From positions 186,001-250,000 of the forward strand of contig JAIOKI010000023.1 of the NCBI GenBank assembly GCA_028335825.1: a DNA stretch of 64,000 nt. The letters are read 5' to 3'. The notes beneath the pieces were generated by a model that saw nothing but the letters and a program-made list of their open reading frames with translations, did not search any database and was not told the origin of the DNA. Of the stretch, positions 1-12,684 are shown one piece after another; the first letter of the stretch is position 1; each line of letters begins with the position of its first letter. The DNA comes from Nosema muscidifuracis (Eukaryota > Microsporidia > Nosematidae). The translations under genes and the position numbers were made by a program.

Positions 1-400
1 CATAACTCAGTCCAGCATAAGTATTACAATATCTTACCTGTTCTCTCTTATGTATAAATAAATAAAAATCTTTCTTTTAATAAATTAACTCACCCTTTCT
101 ATTGCTTGATTATTTGCTATCTAATGATATAAATCAATTACTTGTACTCCAATCAAGCTCTCCGAGTCTATTATTAATATAATATTTCTATTCAAAATCA
201 TTCTATCTAAGAACCTTATAATGTAATAGAGCCTTTAGGTTTATCTTAATTACACTTTAATCCATCATTGTTACCAAGATGTTATTTTGCTTTATTCTAG
301 TTGCTTATTCTAGAAAATTTCAATATCAAAAATCTCCCTTTGAATATCAGCCTCAGTGATTTCCTAATACTTTATTGATCTTACCTGCTCTTGTACTTGA
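1..400. other. AT-rich sequence, no gene; possible edge of LINE fossil
   Basis: No open frame or RNA gene is visible. From about position 250 the sequence can be loosely aligned, on the minus strand, with the ORF2 segment that follows the reverse transcriptase domain of the intact LINE at 33.2 kb, so the LINE fossil to the right may reach into this stretch. The match is weak. Confidence 0.3.
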
Positions 401-2850
401 CATTCTCAAAGTTTACTAACATACATTAATAAAGGTACAAGTACACATTTTACTAAGATAGCCTTGAATCTTAGGTTAATACTATGATTTAACAATTTCA
501 GTATGTAGATATTTCTTGTAACGCGCAGTTGTGTCTTTGACTAAACATTCTTCTGTGGTATTTCTTTTTATGAGAACATCTAGATATCTATATTCTTTAA
601 TTCTTCAATATCAACAAAGTATTTATGTAGAGAGTAAAGACTTCTAATTACTTGAGTACTAGAATGTACAGCCCATTCTAATATTCCATTTTTTATATGT
701 TCGATCTTCATTTTGTTATCAACAGCCTATTTTGAGATTTTCATGATTTTAGCTTCAAGATCAATGTCGCCATTTCCTAAAGCAACTATTTTATCAGCAA
801 ACATAAGTACTGAAATTGTTGTATTTGTATTGGAATCAATAATCATTCTACGCCGTAAAGTATATCATTGATTAAGATGTTGAATAACAACGGCAATCTT
901 TTTTGCTCCTTTAATGAAGCAATAGATATTAGATGCCTCGACTAAGATTTTAACTCACTTCATATTATTTTTATAGATAACATTTATCTTATTTATCAAG
1001 TAATTAGGAATATCATGTTTTCTAGCTTATTAAATAGTAAGTTATGATTAGCATTATCATAAGCTTTCTCAAAGTCTATGGAGTATATTAATGTACTTTT
1101 TTCTTTGTATTCGCTTATTTCTATTTCAAGTAGAGAAATAATTTGAACTATACATTTTTCCCTATTCAGAAACTCGCTTGATATTGGCTTGTTCAATATA
1201 TTGATTCTGACTATTCCAACTATTTTGAGATATATCTTATTAATTATGTTAATTAAAGGGATACCTTTATAATCAATTAAATTATATTTGCCATATTCCA
1301 TTATTCTTAAGAATTATCTCCACTGATATATCTATTTAGTTCAACTAGCATAAATTTAAAAAAACTATCTTTTACTTCATTACAAAACAGATGTGAGTAT
1401 AAAATTCATTTGGAATTTCATAGAAACCGACTGCTTTATTTTTATTACATTTCTTTAATGCATATATAAATTCTTCGGTTATCTCAAGAGATGCATCAGA
1501 AAGATTAGTTTTATTGTATACAATACTATCTACTTCATTTTTCGATGCTAAACAAACAAAAAATTTTTAACTTTTCTAGCTTTTTTTGGCATGTATGTAA
1601 AATACCGGCTTGATCAATTAGAACAACATTTTCAATCTAATGGAAGTACTCTTTGAGTTTTTAAACAATTTTCAGAATTCTCTTGATATATTACTTCTAA
1701 AAAGCTTTACAGCTTGTAAAGCCCAAAAAAACAGATTTATTTTTTCGAATCAGCTTTTTAGTTGCTTCTAATTAATTTAATTTCGTTAAAGTTTTTCATA
1801 ACAACTTTAGCTTCAAGCCTTTTTTATGACTTTGACGTATATTTATTCCATTGAGAATCATGAGTATATTTTTCTCTTCTGTAAATTCCTAAAGATCTAC
1901 AGCTTTTTCTTAGCTTGTTTATCATCCTGAGATTTTTAAGCATTCTTTTGTCGTTAACTAATTGATCCGAGACATCATAAACAGCTATTTTAATTTTCGG
2001 TTTAGCACTGGTTGTCACTTAGTACCCAAACATTTGATAAATAATCTTCTCATTATCACTCTTTAACAAACTAAATATTGAATCAATTTTTTGTTAGATC
2101 ACTTTTTGTTCTTGAAGATTCTTGTTTCCTCATTACTGTTGGACTTTAGTACAATTGATACTTCAACTTCATTTAATTCTTTCTAAAGAGATGAAATCCT
2201 GCATATTCATATCATTGCCATTATGATCTCACTATAGTGATTTATTAATTTCTCTTTTTGTATAAGGATAGTAGTTCTGGCAAGAACCTCTTTCCTGAGA
2301 CCTCTCTTCTGTTGTATGTAGACATTAATAATTAAATACTTATTCCATTTGCCTACTGGCTTAAACTCAACTATAGTTTGCAATATATTTGAGTCAGTCC
2401 ATTTCTTGGAATATCTGATAGATTTATTATTTCTAGAAAAAGTCATTAGACACGGTTTATTCTTTTCACTACTAATTGTTACCACTGCAGTATACTTTTC
2501 TAGTCTAATATATAGCATAGATATTTTTCATGTTTCCTGAATACAGATAATATCTGATTCCTCTTTCTTCAAGAGAACCTCAAAATCTACTTTCTTTTTG
2601 GAAAGATGATTGATATCAAGACTCATGAATCATATATTATCCTTCAGTTTTTATATAAAAAATAATCTTCTCTTTCTACCATTGAGTAATTGAGGCCTAA
2701 TGCCTTTATATTAAGAATAAGCTTTTCTTTCTGTATCTTAGTGAATATAATATTCGTGAATGACGTGTCTCATCATTCAAACTTTACAATCAACGTATTT
2801 TAATAGAATTTTTTTTGCCATCTAAATATTTTTATACATTCTGCCTGACC
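400..2850 (-). mobile_element. Decayed APE-type LINE ORF2 (endonuclease to reverse transcriptase)
   Basis: Old copy of the same LINE lineage that is intact at 32.1-38.4 kb. Read on the minus strand, 2207-2518 resembles the endonuclease domain of the intact ORF2 (roughly residues 212-310). Positions 996-1301 resemble the reverse transcriptase, including a block equivalent to NNYRGIALIN and the catalytic FEKAYD motif. About 770-800 holds the degraded FADD region, and 410-480 resembles the segment after the RT. Only short frames survive, separated by stops and indels, so it is non-functional and much older than the young copies. No ORF1 is recognised upstream. Family assignment rests on motif-by-motif resemblance by eye. 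Confidence 0.8.
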
Positions 2851-5040
2851 TATGTGGATTAAGTCATGTTTATAATAACTGCTATATGTCTGGTAATATT
2901 ACTAGCTGGGATTAAGTCTATTTCATTCTTAGGATAAATTATTTTATATTTTAAACTTTTTTAAAATTTGATATTAGGATAAATCTACATTCTATACTCT
3001 TCAAGATTATAAAATATAAAATAAACTCAGTTTTTATTTTCTCTTAATTCCACCTTCTTTTGCTAATTAAATGCTAGTTTAGTTTTTTAGTTATAATTTC
3101 TCTATCCACAAGTTTATTCGAATTCTACAATCTTTATTAATTTATGTATACATGTCGCATTCTTCTAAAGAATCAATAGAAAACTTCCTAAAGTTGTTGC
3201 ATAAGTGACATTCATGTTTTGAAGTATACATTTTATCTGAAGCAAAATTTCTTCCACTCGTTTACGTGTCCTTTCATTTTTTTTTCTTAAATATTTGAAA
3301 TGACTAAAACTAACATGAAAAGACGTTATAAATTAAAGGTGAAGAAAACATATAAATAACAATATAAAAAAGAAAAAATATAGAAGTTTTTCATATATGT
3401 GAACATCATTATAGTGGCATCTTAATATTTATGTTATAGACTAAATTAATTGTTTTCTAGACGTCAAAAATTGTATTGTAGATATCTTGATTTTTCTGAT
3501 ACTTAATTTAAATGATGTAGTTTTGTTTTCCGTTTCTCGTATTCCATTTGACTCTCTGATTTCATTACCAATATATTCTTCCTGTATCAGATATTATTAC
3601 TTCATGTTTACAATATTGATTTATCAATTAACAAAACCTTATAGCACTATCAGAATCAATCTTCTATGCAAAATACAACTTTATCATTCTGTAAAAATAT
3701 ATTTATAATTTTTAGGATATATCATGCCTCTTTTATATGAAGGTTTTAGAATTTTTACTCCAAAAGCCTATATATCAGTGCTTATTTTCAAATCTTGTTT
3801 TTTATAAATTTTTGCATTCCGATTCATTTTAATTTTATTCATATTTTGCAATTGCTTAAGACCTTAATATATTAGCGAATAAATCTTGTTTCCATATACC
3901 TTGCCAAAAAGCTATTAATGTTTTTTCTATATTTATGCCTAGATGTGTTTCTGCTTCTATATCTTACCAGTTCTTCTTAATAGAAGTTTTGTGATATAAA
4001 TTAGTAGAATTTACAAATGATTTACATTTTTATATGCAGAAAGAAGATTGCATAATTTGGATATTGTTTACAACTATTATGAATTATATAATCATTATGA
4101 ACATATTTTAACAGCAGCTCTTTTAGTGTTTGTCTTTTTCTGTCGTTTACAGCAATCATTATCAGTCTTCTTTCTATCATCCAAAAATCCTAAACGCCTT
4201 CTGTGGTATTTGACTTTTATAAATTTACTTTTGCTTATTTCTACTTATATATTTAGTCCACCTATTTTTTCTTGTTAGTTAATCTGTATTTTTCAATGCT
4301 AAATATCATTTTTATACACCATACATATCTCCGAGAAATATTTAAAAAGTCACAAATTAAAGTTTGTTTTGTATTTATGGACCATGATTTAATAATAAGT
4401 AATATGTCTATAATTGTAAATTATTTATATAAAAACTATTATATACATTTTACAATATGAAACATATCTACAACATGTTTTAGATTATTAATAAACGAAG
4501 ATAATATTTCCATTAATTTTTCTTTTCTAATATTATTAGAAACACTACTGATGTTTCTATGCATACTAGTTTCATGTGTTTTTGAAGATAGAATCATTTT
4601 TTTTCATTTTTAACTATTGCTCTATAATGTTATCTTTCATTAGATTTTTGTTTGCATCGAACAGACAGCATTCATTTCGCAAGAGTTCCATTTTTTTGAT
4701 TTTATTAATATAGCTCCATAAAGTAGGGTAGCATAACATCTCGAAAGTTAATCTGCGATAACATTATTCTTATTTTAAATATATTTTATTTTATAGTCAA
4801 ATTCATTTCAATAATCTCGATGTGTCTTTTTAATTCTCATACAAATATTTTCTACTAATTGTAACAACATCTGTGACATCCCTTGGATAATAATCTTGAA
4901 ATCTACTAAGAATAAAATGATCTCCTGTATTCCTTTTCTATAATTATACAATTTAATTTCAAGAGTCAAATTATTTTGTTTTCTTGGGTTAACACTTCAT
5001 AAATCATGATCAGTTAATTTCTTTTACCTTCTGTCTTCAC
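2851..5040. other. No recognisable gene
   Basis: AT-rich stretch. Short frames of 60-76 codons at 3487-3708 and 4048-4460 are rich in Leu, Ile, Phe and Tyr, as expected of random AT-rich DNA, and I do not call them genes. A minus-strand stretch near 3850-3960 reads as an uninterrupted polar peptide that might be transposon debris, but I cannot assign it. Confidence 0.4.
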
Positions 5041-5044
5041 TTTT

Positions 5045-5880
5045 AAAAAAATAAATGACTAAAAATATAATATTACAAAATTTATTAATTATTAAAATGT
5101 AAAAAGTCTAACATTCCTCATTTAAAGTTACTTCAATAAGTAATTTAAATCTAACATCATAATTTTTTGTAACAAAATTTATTGCAGTATCATTTCCTCT
5201 CATCTTTCTTTTATAACAAACTACATACCCTCAATAGTTTAGTTATGTACACCGGCGTCTGTATCAACAAAAATCTTAATAATTTACATTTTCGTATCGA
5301 AAACCTAAATAAACACATATTATTTCAATTTATATAACCTTGCCGCATGTTTATTAAAATAGTTGTACAAGGTGCAATTTTTTCCGAATAATTTCAATCA
5401 GTGTATTTCACGAACGATCTTCGATGATTTAGAAAAAAAGTATGCGCCACTATCTTACACCACATCACTAATTGCCCAAATGATAATCAAGAAATTTGCA
5501 TCGCTTATACTTGTTTTGCACCAAAACAATTTCATCTGTTTCAACAATACATCCTTCACCATCAATTTGCTGTGAAAGAATAAATGTTAATAAAAAGTCA
5601 ACCCCTAATTTATCGAAACTAGCAAAACAATTTGTTATCATCAGTGGGGCAAAAGATAATTCCATGACTAAGAATAGATCTTAATTATCTTTTTGCCATT
5701 TATATAATAAAACACAAGATCTTTTACGCTTAGATATGCATGATGAAAAAACTTACTTGAGTAAACTGAAGTTATTCGCCACTTTTTGTTACACCTAAGA
5801 TAATAACAGTATTTATGTGTGCATCATTGGAACCTTCAAAAATTTTTATTCTAATATGAATTCTATCAATAATTCTTCAT
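5045..5880 (-). mobile_element. Merlin-type (IS1016/ISXO2-like) transposase pseudogene, copy 1
   Basis: Decayed DNA transposon of the Merlin superfamily, whose DDE transposases cut and paste the element. On the minus strand the frame at 5468-5665 contains QQIDGEGCIVETDEI, the catalytic block normally seen as IGG-G-VEIDE. Further along (about 5230-5270) comes VDTDAGVHN followed by TIEGM, matching the last catalytic block and the H-T-x-x-IE-x-W signature of the family. Frames are interrupted between these blocks. The copy at 52.5-53.3 kb (plus) aligns with it over its whole length, including the AT-rich tail at 5045-5160, so both derive from one family. I could not define terminal inverted repeats or a target duplication. 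Confidence 0.8.
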
Positions 5881-6540
5881 CATAAATAATCTTTTTAATT
5901 CGGGAATTTTCATTTTAAGGCTCTAAAATTATTTTTTTTTCAAAAAAAAGGAAGAGAGCAAAGAAATTTAACCTCTTACTTAATTATACATTGCTTAATT
6001 ATTATGGCAATGTCTATTAAATATTTTAAAATAACGATACATTTGATTTTCAAATATCAAATTTAATTTATTTTCTATTTTTTGATATTTCAATTAATAA
6101 TTCTTCAGATTTTGTTAAATAATAATCTGAAATTAATTTAATTTTTTTTCTCTTTTTAGATAGTCTAATGTATTTTAGATCTACAGATATTTTAATGTTA
6201 GAACATTCAATCAAATATGATAATTTAAATTAAAACAAATAATTATCTACAAGATAATTGTTCTTTTTATATAATATGATTTTATATGAAGTAATAATCT
6301 AATTAAACAGTTGATATTTTTTCTTGTAAGAATATTAATAAAAAACTTTTGTAAAATTCATTTTGTACAACAAATCATCAATAATATTTATACTTTTTAT
6401 TATACATAAAATTATGAAGAATGAAAACAACAAATTTGGAGAAAAGAAACATGAACAAAAAAAATTAGAAATAATAATAAAGAAGTAAATATACAGCAAA
6501 TCATTACACCACAGATTTATATAAACTTGAATGACCGAAT
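5881..6540. other. No recognisable gene
   Basis: Very AT-rich with homopolymer runs. No frame, RNA gene or repeat is recognised. Confidence 0.5.
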
Positions 6541-9500
6541 ATTTTTCCTTAAAGCGTTACTGATAATGGTCCTCAGTATTCCTCAAGATGATTCTGAAAA
6601 GATTCGACCGAATGCCTAGAGGAAGGTGGAAGCTGGCGATAGAAGTATTTTGTAAAAAATCCAATGTGGTCATCTAAATGGATATAATGAAGGGCTAAAA
6701 AACTATATAGGAGAATTTACACACAAGCGAGCACTTTAATGCGGAAGAAACTACTAAAGAATGAAAAAACAAGACAATTTCTAGAAGAAGCATATATATG
6801 CAATAATGAAAGGCAATTAAAGATAAAGACTTATTTTAATAATTAGATAATTCGATTAAAAGGCAAGTAGTAGACGAAAAAAAACCTAAAATATAACCTG
6901 GATATTGAGTTGAAAGAAATGTTAATAGATCCTTTGTAGAATACATTAGAAGTTATTCACTAGAAATATATCTGATGTATCAAAAATACGCGAAAACGTT
7001 AAAAGTACTTACAAAAGAATAAAACACAAGATTAAATTAAAATCTAATTAATATAATAATATCGAAAGTAAAATAAGCCCTTATGTAGAAGAACTTGAGA
7101 TAATTACGAAGACAAATTAATAGACAATCAATATAGCAGAGAAGTGAAAAATCATAAAAATTGATATGATTGGATTAGAATCTTTAAATCTATCATGTGT
7201 TGATCTTAAAAAGAATTTGGATAATTTAATCTACCGCAGAAATTCTATCAAAATATAGAAAAAGTAGAACAGAAGAATATTAGGGTACATATGATAAAGT
7301 TTCTATATTTTTGAGCACAATGTGAAATAAGAAATAAGATGAGAACAGAGAAAATTATAGCAATGTCTTAGCGAATTTTTACCGAAAGAAGACCTATAAA
7401 TAAAAAGTTTAGTAACTAGATAAAAATTTAAAAAAAATTGTCAAGAATTTTCTTGACTGGAATGTTGCACAGATTTAGACAGTGTATTTAACTTATTTAT
7501 TAAAACTATGAATCCATTACATAAAAATTTATTTTGAATTATAAAAGAATATTGATTAGAAGGAATCGAAAGTGATAAACAATAGGTGTATACATGATTA
7601 ACTTTTTGGATTGAAAAAAAATAAAACACCTGAAGGCTTGAAATTTGACTAATTATCTGCATGTCAAACATCTAAAAATTAATGACTAAAATAATACAAA
7701 TATAACTTAAGGTAGAGATATAATTTTAGAGAGCAAACTATGGATATTACGGAAATTTCAAGGTGATAAAGAACAGGCGATGAATAATATAAATCTAATA
7801 AAAAGTACGATAATAATTTTTAATTTTTTGAATTAACGTTAAACAAGCAATTGAATCAATCGATTACGATTATATTTTATAATGTGTAGAGAGACCGATT
7901 TTTACATAATGAATCCTATGATTAGTTTCACTCAAAGATGGAAGTTTAAACTATTATATAATAACGAGTAAGTTCATGAAATGAAAATAGATAAGTGATG
8001 GCTTATCTTCCTTACTTTTGTAACAATAATAGACCTATTGAGCAAGAGATTAAATGACATAGTTCTAAAGATTCAGATACCCACAAAATAAAATAAAAGT
8101 TATAATATCAGTGATCTGTTTATAGATAAATTTAAAATATTAGAAATTATAGAAAAAGTACTTAAATTTATATCAAAGAAATCAAGAGATTTTAGAGGAG
8201 TATAAGTAAAATGAAGCCTAGTAAGTCTGCTTCAAACTCTTTGTTATTCATTTCAGAGCAGTAATGATCGCTAATAACAACTACTTTAAGTACTCAGAAT
8301 TCATTGAAACTGGCTGCTATAAACCCTCGGTAAAGAATTGGATTTTAATAATAGAAAAAAGTTTAAGTACTATGAAAATCCTTGCTAACTAAAACTAACT
8401 TAATGAAAAGCATTAAAAAAATATTTGATTTCTTTAATGACGTATTGCATAGGTCTACTATATATGGAACCTACGAAGTTCTAATGCTTGAAATGTGATA
8501 TTCACCTATAATTCGTTTGCAAAAATATTATATTTTACCTATAAAAAAATAGTTAGATGCCTAGCCCGTGTAGAATCAAAGATAAGAAAATATTTTTAGT
8601 TTTGAAAACTCACAAAATACATACAACAGAATATTTGCTATCTTAAAATTAACAAGGATTAAGAGACACTCATTGGGAAAAATGCAAGGTTCATAAAAAT
8701 ATGGTTTTAAGGATTCCAGCCTTATAAAACTTGAAGAAGCTCGGAAGACAAGATTAAATAACGAAATCAACAATAATTTATTAAAATCAAGTCAGATGAG
8801 CCAGTATAAATTAAGGAACTATAATTTCGATCAACAAAAAAAACAATACGACCATAAATATAGCCAAATATTGTTTTTTACATGATAGAAATATCTTTTT
8901 TAATAATTCAGGAAACTTCCAAAATTGTAAGCAAGCTAACATAAAAATAGACCACATGATATCTAAATTTGAAAAAGATGAAAGAATACGATTATATAAG
9001 AAGATACAAAGAGATTATAAAAATGTATACATTTACTCATGTGCAAAAAATACAATGTAGATCCTTCAAGAATGCTATTAGAAGTCATTCAGTACAACAG
9101 ATCGTCGCAAATAAATATGCAAAGATAAAAATAGACATTTCAATAAAGACATACATCAAAGTAAAATATAATAAACACTCACATAGTAGTCAACAATAAT
9201 AGAGAAAGAGGTAAATTTACATGATAATCTTTAACAAATTCTAGATTGTAAACTGAGAAAATATGACTTACCATTCAAGGAAATTTCTTTAAAAGTAAAA
9301 TAGTTTCACAACATATAACAAGAAAACAACGAAGTTCAATGCTAAATACAAGATAAATCTGGTACAACTTTGCGAATAATAGCTTATACAATATAAATTA
9401 CGCTAAAGAAGACTTTAAAGAGCATTTCACTAAAAATAGTTGCGTAGGATAATTGACAGTATAAAAGAAGCTGGCTAGTAACTATGAGATGTGGAAGGTA

Positions 9501-9880
9501 GAATATGTAATAAACGTATATTCATCCGAAGGAGTTTTATAAATGTTAAAAATAGCTCAAAATGAATGAATAATCATATATAAAATTGCCGACATTTTAG
9601 ACATTTCCTTGTAGTTTATTTTGTATTCTTCGAGAATATATATAAAGTGTTCCTTAATACTTTTATTTTTATTTTTTTTAATTAATTAGTTCCAACAAAT
9701 TAATAAAGTCAAACAATGAATTAATCAACTATATTAATACATGGATTTTTATTTTATAACTTGTCTAAAATTTATATTATAATTACTCAAAGATAATAAT
9801 TTAGATTTAAATTTTTATTCTTTCAACTTTTTAACTTAAAAGGAATAGAAATCTAAAAACCAAATAAAATATGCAATAAA
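6541..9880 (+). other. Unassigned debris with one integrase-like motif
   Basis: Positions 6556-6585 read VTDNGPQYSS on the plus strand, which is the D-N-G-x-Q-(F/Y) motif of retroelement integrase cores. The sequence after it does not continue convincingly as integrase. The rest has short, Lys-rich plus-strand frames (for example 8969-9199) that look like fossil transposon coding sequence, but I cannot identify a family. Confidence 0.3.
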
Positions 9881-10150
9881 AATATCATTGAATAACAAAC
9901 ACTTTTATCAAAACAAGACAGTATTTACACTTGATTAGATTTTATTTATGTACTTAATTATAATTGTTGGGATCAGGCATCCTTGTCGCACGCTGTTACT
10001 TTTAAGATATATTTTTAGAAAGCATCTTCTATTTTATATAAAAATCTTCATATATTTATTCATGAAACAGTTACGAAACTATTTCAAGTGTAAGTTTTGA
10101 ATGTTGAACCCAAACACAAATATAACACATCCAAAAAATTATTATTATTC
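9880..10150 (-). mobile_element. LINE reverse transcriptase fragment
   Basis: On the minus strand near 9960-10020 the sequence reads VRQGCLIPTIIIKYINKI, aligning with GVRQGCPCSPMLFNLFINDI of the intact LINE ORF2 (residues 792-811). This is the motif just before the FADD catalytic block. Flanking similarity is too decayed to delimit, so the ends are approximate. Confidence 0.45.
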
Positions 10151-10420
10151 GTCTCTATGATTAAAGCTTAAGATCTTTTTAGATATATTTTACAAAATCA
10201 AATCATCAATAAACGTAAATTTTGAAATTTAAAAAATTATCTATTTTTTAACCCCCCATAATAAAAGTATAATATATAATAATGCAAATGCATAAGATAT
10301 TTAGGACAACATAATATTGCTTAAAAAGAATCAATATCTGTGAAATTATAATTTAATTTTAACTTTGATATATTTGCATAATATTATTTTAATAAAAAAC
10401 AAGAATAATTTAAATATAAT

Positions 10421-10472
10421 TGTTATGATTTATAAGTTAAGGGTTATTTATTTAAAATATTTATTTACAACA
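10421..10472 (-). repeat. 3' LTR, 52 bp
   Basis: Copy of the terminal repeat at 11730-11781, with TG/CA ends. It lies directly next to a purine tract at 10473-10482 (AGAGGAGGAA-like on the minus strand), which marks it as the 3' repeat. Confidence 0.75.
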
Positions 10473-10679
10473 TTCCTCCTCTAAAATCAATAAACCTCTT
10501 TTATCCACATCCTTAATCTTGTATTTTAGTGCATCTTCACTGATTATATTTACTTCTTCGCGTGGAATTCTGCTTAATACATCCACATGCGGAATTTCGG
10601 TTCCCTCCCTGTATTCTATTTCAAAGCTAAAGATCTGTATTCTTTCTATCCGGCGTTTGATCCGTGCTGATTGTACCAT
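10461..10679 (-). CDS. Gypsy RNase H C-terminal part (fossil)
   Basis: This 72-codon frame carries the end of a Ty3/gypsy RNase H domain: the stretch IQIFSFEIEYREGTEIPHVD followed by LSRI corresponds to the common pattern LQEFDFEIEYxxGxxNxxAD-LSR. It is part of the broken element at 10.42-11.78 kb and ends at the polypurine tract. RT and RNase H sequence continues upstream on the same strand to about 11.1 kb, but in decayed form. Confidence 0.75.
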   Translation of the reverse strand: MVQSARIKRRIERIQIFSFEIEYREGTEIPHVDVLSRIPREEVNIISEDALKYKIKDVDKRGLLILEEECCK

Positions 10680-11301
10680 TTCTCTTTAATTGAAATCTTT
10701 TAGAGCTTTGTGGTCTGTAATTAATTTAAATTCTCTTCCAAGTAAAAAGTACTTAAAGTGTTCCCCATCGCTCACAGTGCAGTCAACATCTCTTTTTCAC
10801 TGATTGAATAATTCCTTTTCGCGTTTTCAAGTTTTCTTGAGGCATAAGCAACAGGCAGTACGCTTCCGTTAAATTCTTTACACAATACCGCTCCAACTCC
10901 TACATTGGAAGCATCCGTTTCTAAAATAAAGTTTTTTAAAAATTCAGCTGAGTAAAACCGTTTCGCCTAGTAATTCATTTTTAGTCTCTAGAAAGTGTTT
11001 TCACACCAAATGTAAGTGACATTCTTGCGAGTCAGATTGAGCAACGGTTCTTGAATTGTCGCACAACCACGTATGAACTTTCTATAATAGTTGACTATCC
11101 CCAAAAATCGTTTTACTTCATCAGAATTTGTCGGTATTGAATAATTTGCAATAGTCTCTTTGTTGTCAATACAAGGTGATATTTTATCTTTTTCATTCTT
11201 GCCACATACAAGTCATCTCCTATAGCATCAACCTCTTTTAACTTTTCAAACATAGCTTTAGTAAATTTTTCTCTCCACAGATAGCTAGTCGAATTTCAGT
11301 T

Positions 11302-11727
11302 TTATTTTTTTATAAGGCATTTTTTTGCTATTTCTAAAACCATATCTTCCTTCAATTTTAGCTGCTTCTTATATCTTTCCATGCCTTTAAAATAGTCCAC
11401 GGCTGTTTCAATTCTTGTTTGCTTCTTTTCCGAGAAATCTCTAAGAGATATCGTAGTTCCAAAGGTTTCAATTGCCTTTTCTTTCCATAACTCATACTTA
11501 ATTTCATTGAACTTCTTTAATCTAAATTCGTCTTGATGCCATCTAATTATTTCATCTTCTGCACTACATAAAATATTACTCGGTTTCTTTTCATTCGACA
11601 TTTTTGAAAATTTCAAATCATATTCTCTTCTGGTCAAGTCCATTTCAAGATTCTTACTGGATATCTTATTCAATCTTGATAGCATTTCTTTAAACTTATC
11701 ATTATCATCATACTTTTTATTCTTCAT
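11302..11727 (-). CDS. Gag-like frame of gypsy fossil, 141 codons
   Basis: Charged, Lys/Glu-rich frame with a heptad-like, helical look. It is placed where gag should be, starting 2 bp after the 52-bp terminal repeat. It resembles the gag-like frames at 30506-30955 and 50489-50800, sharing a central block with A-(D/E) followed by W-H-Q or K-H. No zinc knuckle is visible in this frame. It would form the structural capsid-like protein of the element. The assignment rests on position and on resemblance between the three loci. Confidence 0.6.
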   Translation of the reverse strand: MKNKKYDDNDKFKEMLSRLNKISSKNLEMDLTRREYDLKFSKMSNEKKPSNILCSAEDEIIRWHQDEFRLKKFNEIKYELWKEKAIETFGTTISLRDFSEKKQTRIETAVDYFKGMERYKKQLKLKEDMVLEIAKKCLIKK

Positions 11728-11729
11728 TA

Positions 11730-11781
11730 TGTTATGATTTATAAGTTAAGAGTTATTTATTTAAAATATTTATTTACAGCA
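11730..11781 (-). repeat. 5' LTR, 52 bp
   Basis: Direct repeat of 10421-10472, with TG/CA ends. The gag-like start codon follows 2 bp after its inner edge, so no tRNA primer-binding site fits between. Confidence 0.75.
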
Positions 11782-12052
11782 CTAAAAATACAAAGTTTGA
11801 AATTTAATTTTCAAATATTTTCAACTCCAATAGATAAAGTCATTCGTTCCGAGAACGGAAAGCTTTAGCATTTTTTTATGAATTTCATATATTTGATCAA
11901 TATCTTCAGAATTATGCCTTCTTTCAATACGAAAGATATTTGGAAGAAACATATGATTCTAATTATATATAGTAATATATCTTTATAAACTTCATAATGA
12001 TAATTTCTTCTATTTATTAAATTCGAAAAAATATTCTAACTGAAATCTGACT
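11782..12052. other. Short AT-rich spacer
   Basis: No feature recognised between two short-LTR elements. Confidence 0.5.
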
Positions 12053-12684
12053 TGTAACATAATTTTGATTTAATAATATAACATCTCCCTCCAGACGGAT
12101 AGTCTCAATCAACAAATAAATTATCGTCATTCATTCTCTTTAAATCACAATGTCTTTTCTATATTCTCTTTTCTCTCTAACTTTGGAGTCACTACTATTC
12201 TCTGATTTAAATTCCCTTTATTCCCGTATTTGTTCTTCATTTACCTTTCATAAATAGATTACCCTAGTAACACAGCCTACTTTATCACAGTATAAACACC
12301 TGACGCTCGTTCTTCTATTTTCTCTCGTATTAGTTTTCAATTCTTCTTTATAGTCTACACCACCGTTCTAGTTAGCTCCTTGAACTTTTTTTCTCTTTTA
12401 TCTTTCTCCTTCACTCTATAATTTGCATAATCAGCTTTTTCCTATTTCATTTATTTCCCTACCTTACTTGTATTTCTGATAATAAATTTTTTTTCAAATT
12501 CTCTCAAAAATCTCTCTTCTCCAGCTTTCTTTTCCAACCCTATATAACTATAACGTATACGTAATATTCTTCAGTTCCTATAAAAGTAACCTGACCTCTT
12601 GGTCACAGTCATCGCTTGAAAATTCAGCTTTTAGTATCGCCCCATATTATTGTTTAACATAATTTTGGGTTTAATAATATAACA
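12053..12684 (-). mobile_element. Small gypsy-like fossil with 31-34 bp terminal repeats
   Basis: Two direct copies of a TG...CA repeat (12053-12083 and 12651-12684, the second about 3 bp longer) flank about 570 bp. Read on the minus strand, the interior carries gag-type sequence with a degenerate nucleocapsid zinc knuckle (RCLYCDKVG, near 12280) and a purine tract (12084-12092) that abuts the lower repeat, the position expected of a polypurine tract before a 3' LTR. No pol part is seen. It is broken and incomplete. No target duplication is evident. Confidence 0.55.

Larger units (their letters stand above)
10421..11781 (-). mobile_element. Broken Ty3/gypsy-like element with 52-bp terminal repeats
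   Basis: Fossil LTR element read on the minus strand. Parts seen, in order: a 52-bp 5' terminal repeat, a gag-like frame, reverse transcriptase/RNase H sequence, a polypurine tract and a 52-bp 3' terminal repeat. The repeats begin TG and end CA and differ at about two positions, suggesting a fairly recent insertion. I saw no integrase in it and no target-site duplication. It is incomplete, with at least a few breaks. An older member of the same family lies at 43.6-46.68 kb, recognised by the same terminal repeat and gag start. Confidence 0.75.

Noticed and set aside
4048-4460. Two overlapping hydrophobic frames as membrane proteins
   Set aside because: Same composition bias; no supporting context.
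6556-6585. Integrase motif as proof of a gypsy element on the plus strand
   Set aside because: Only ten residues match and the following sequence does not continue as integrase; kept as a low-confidence note only.
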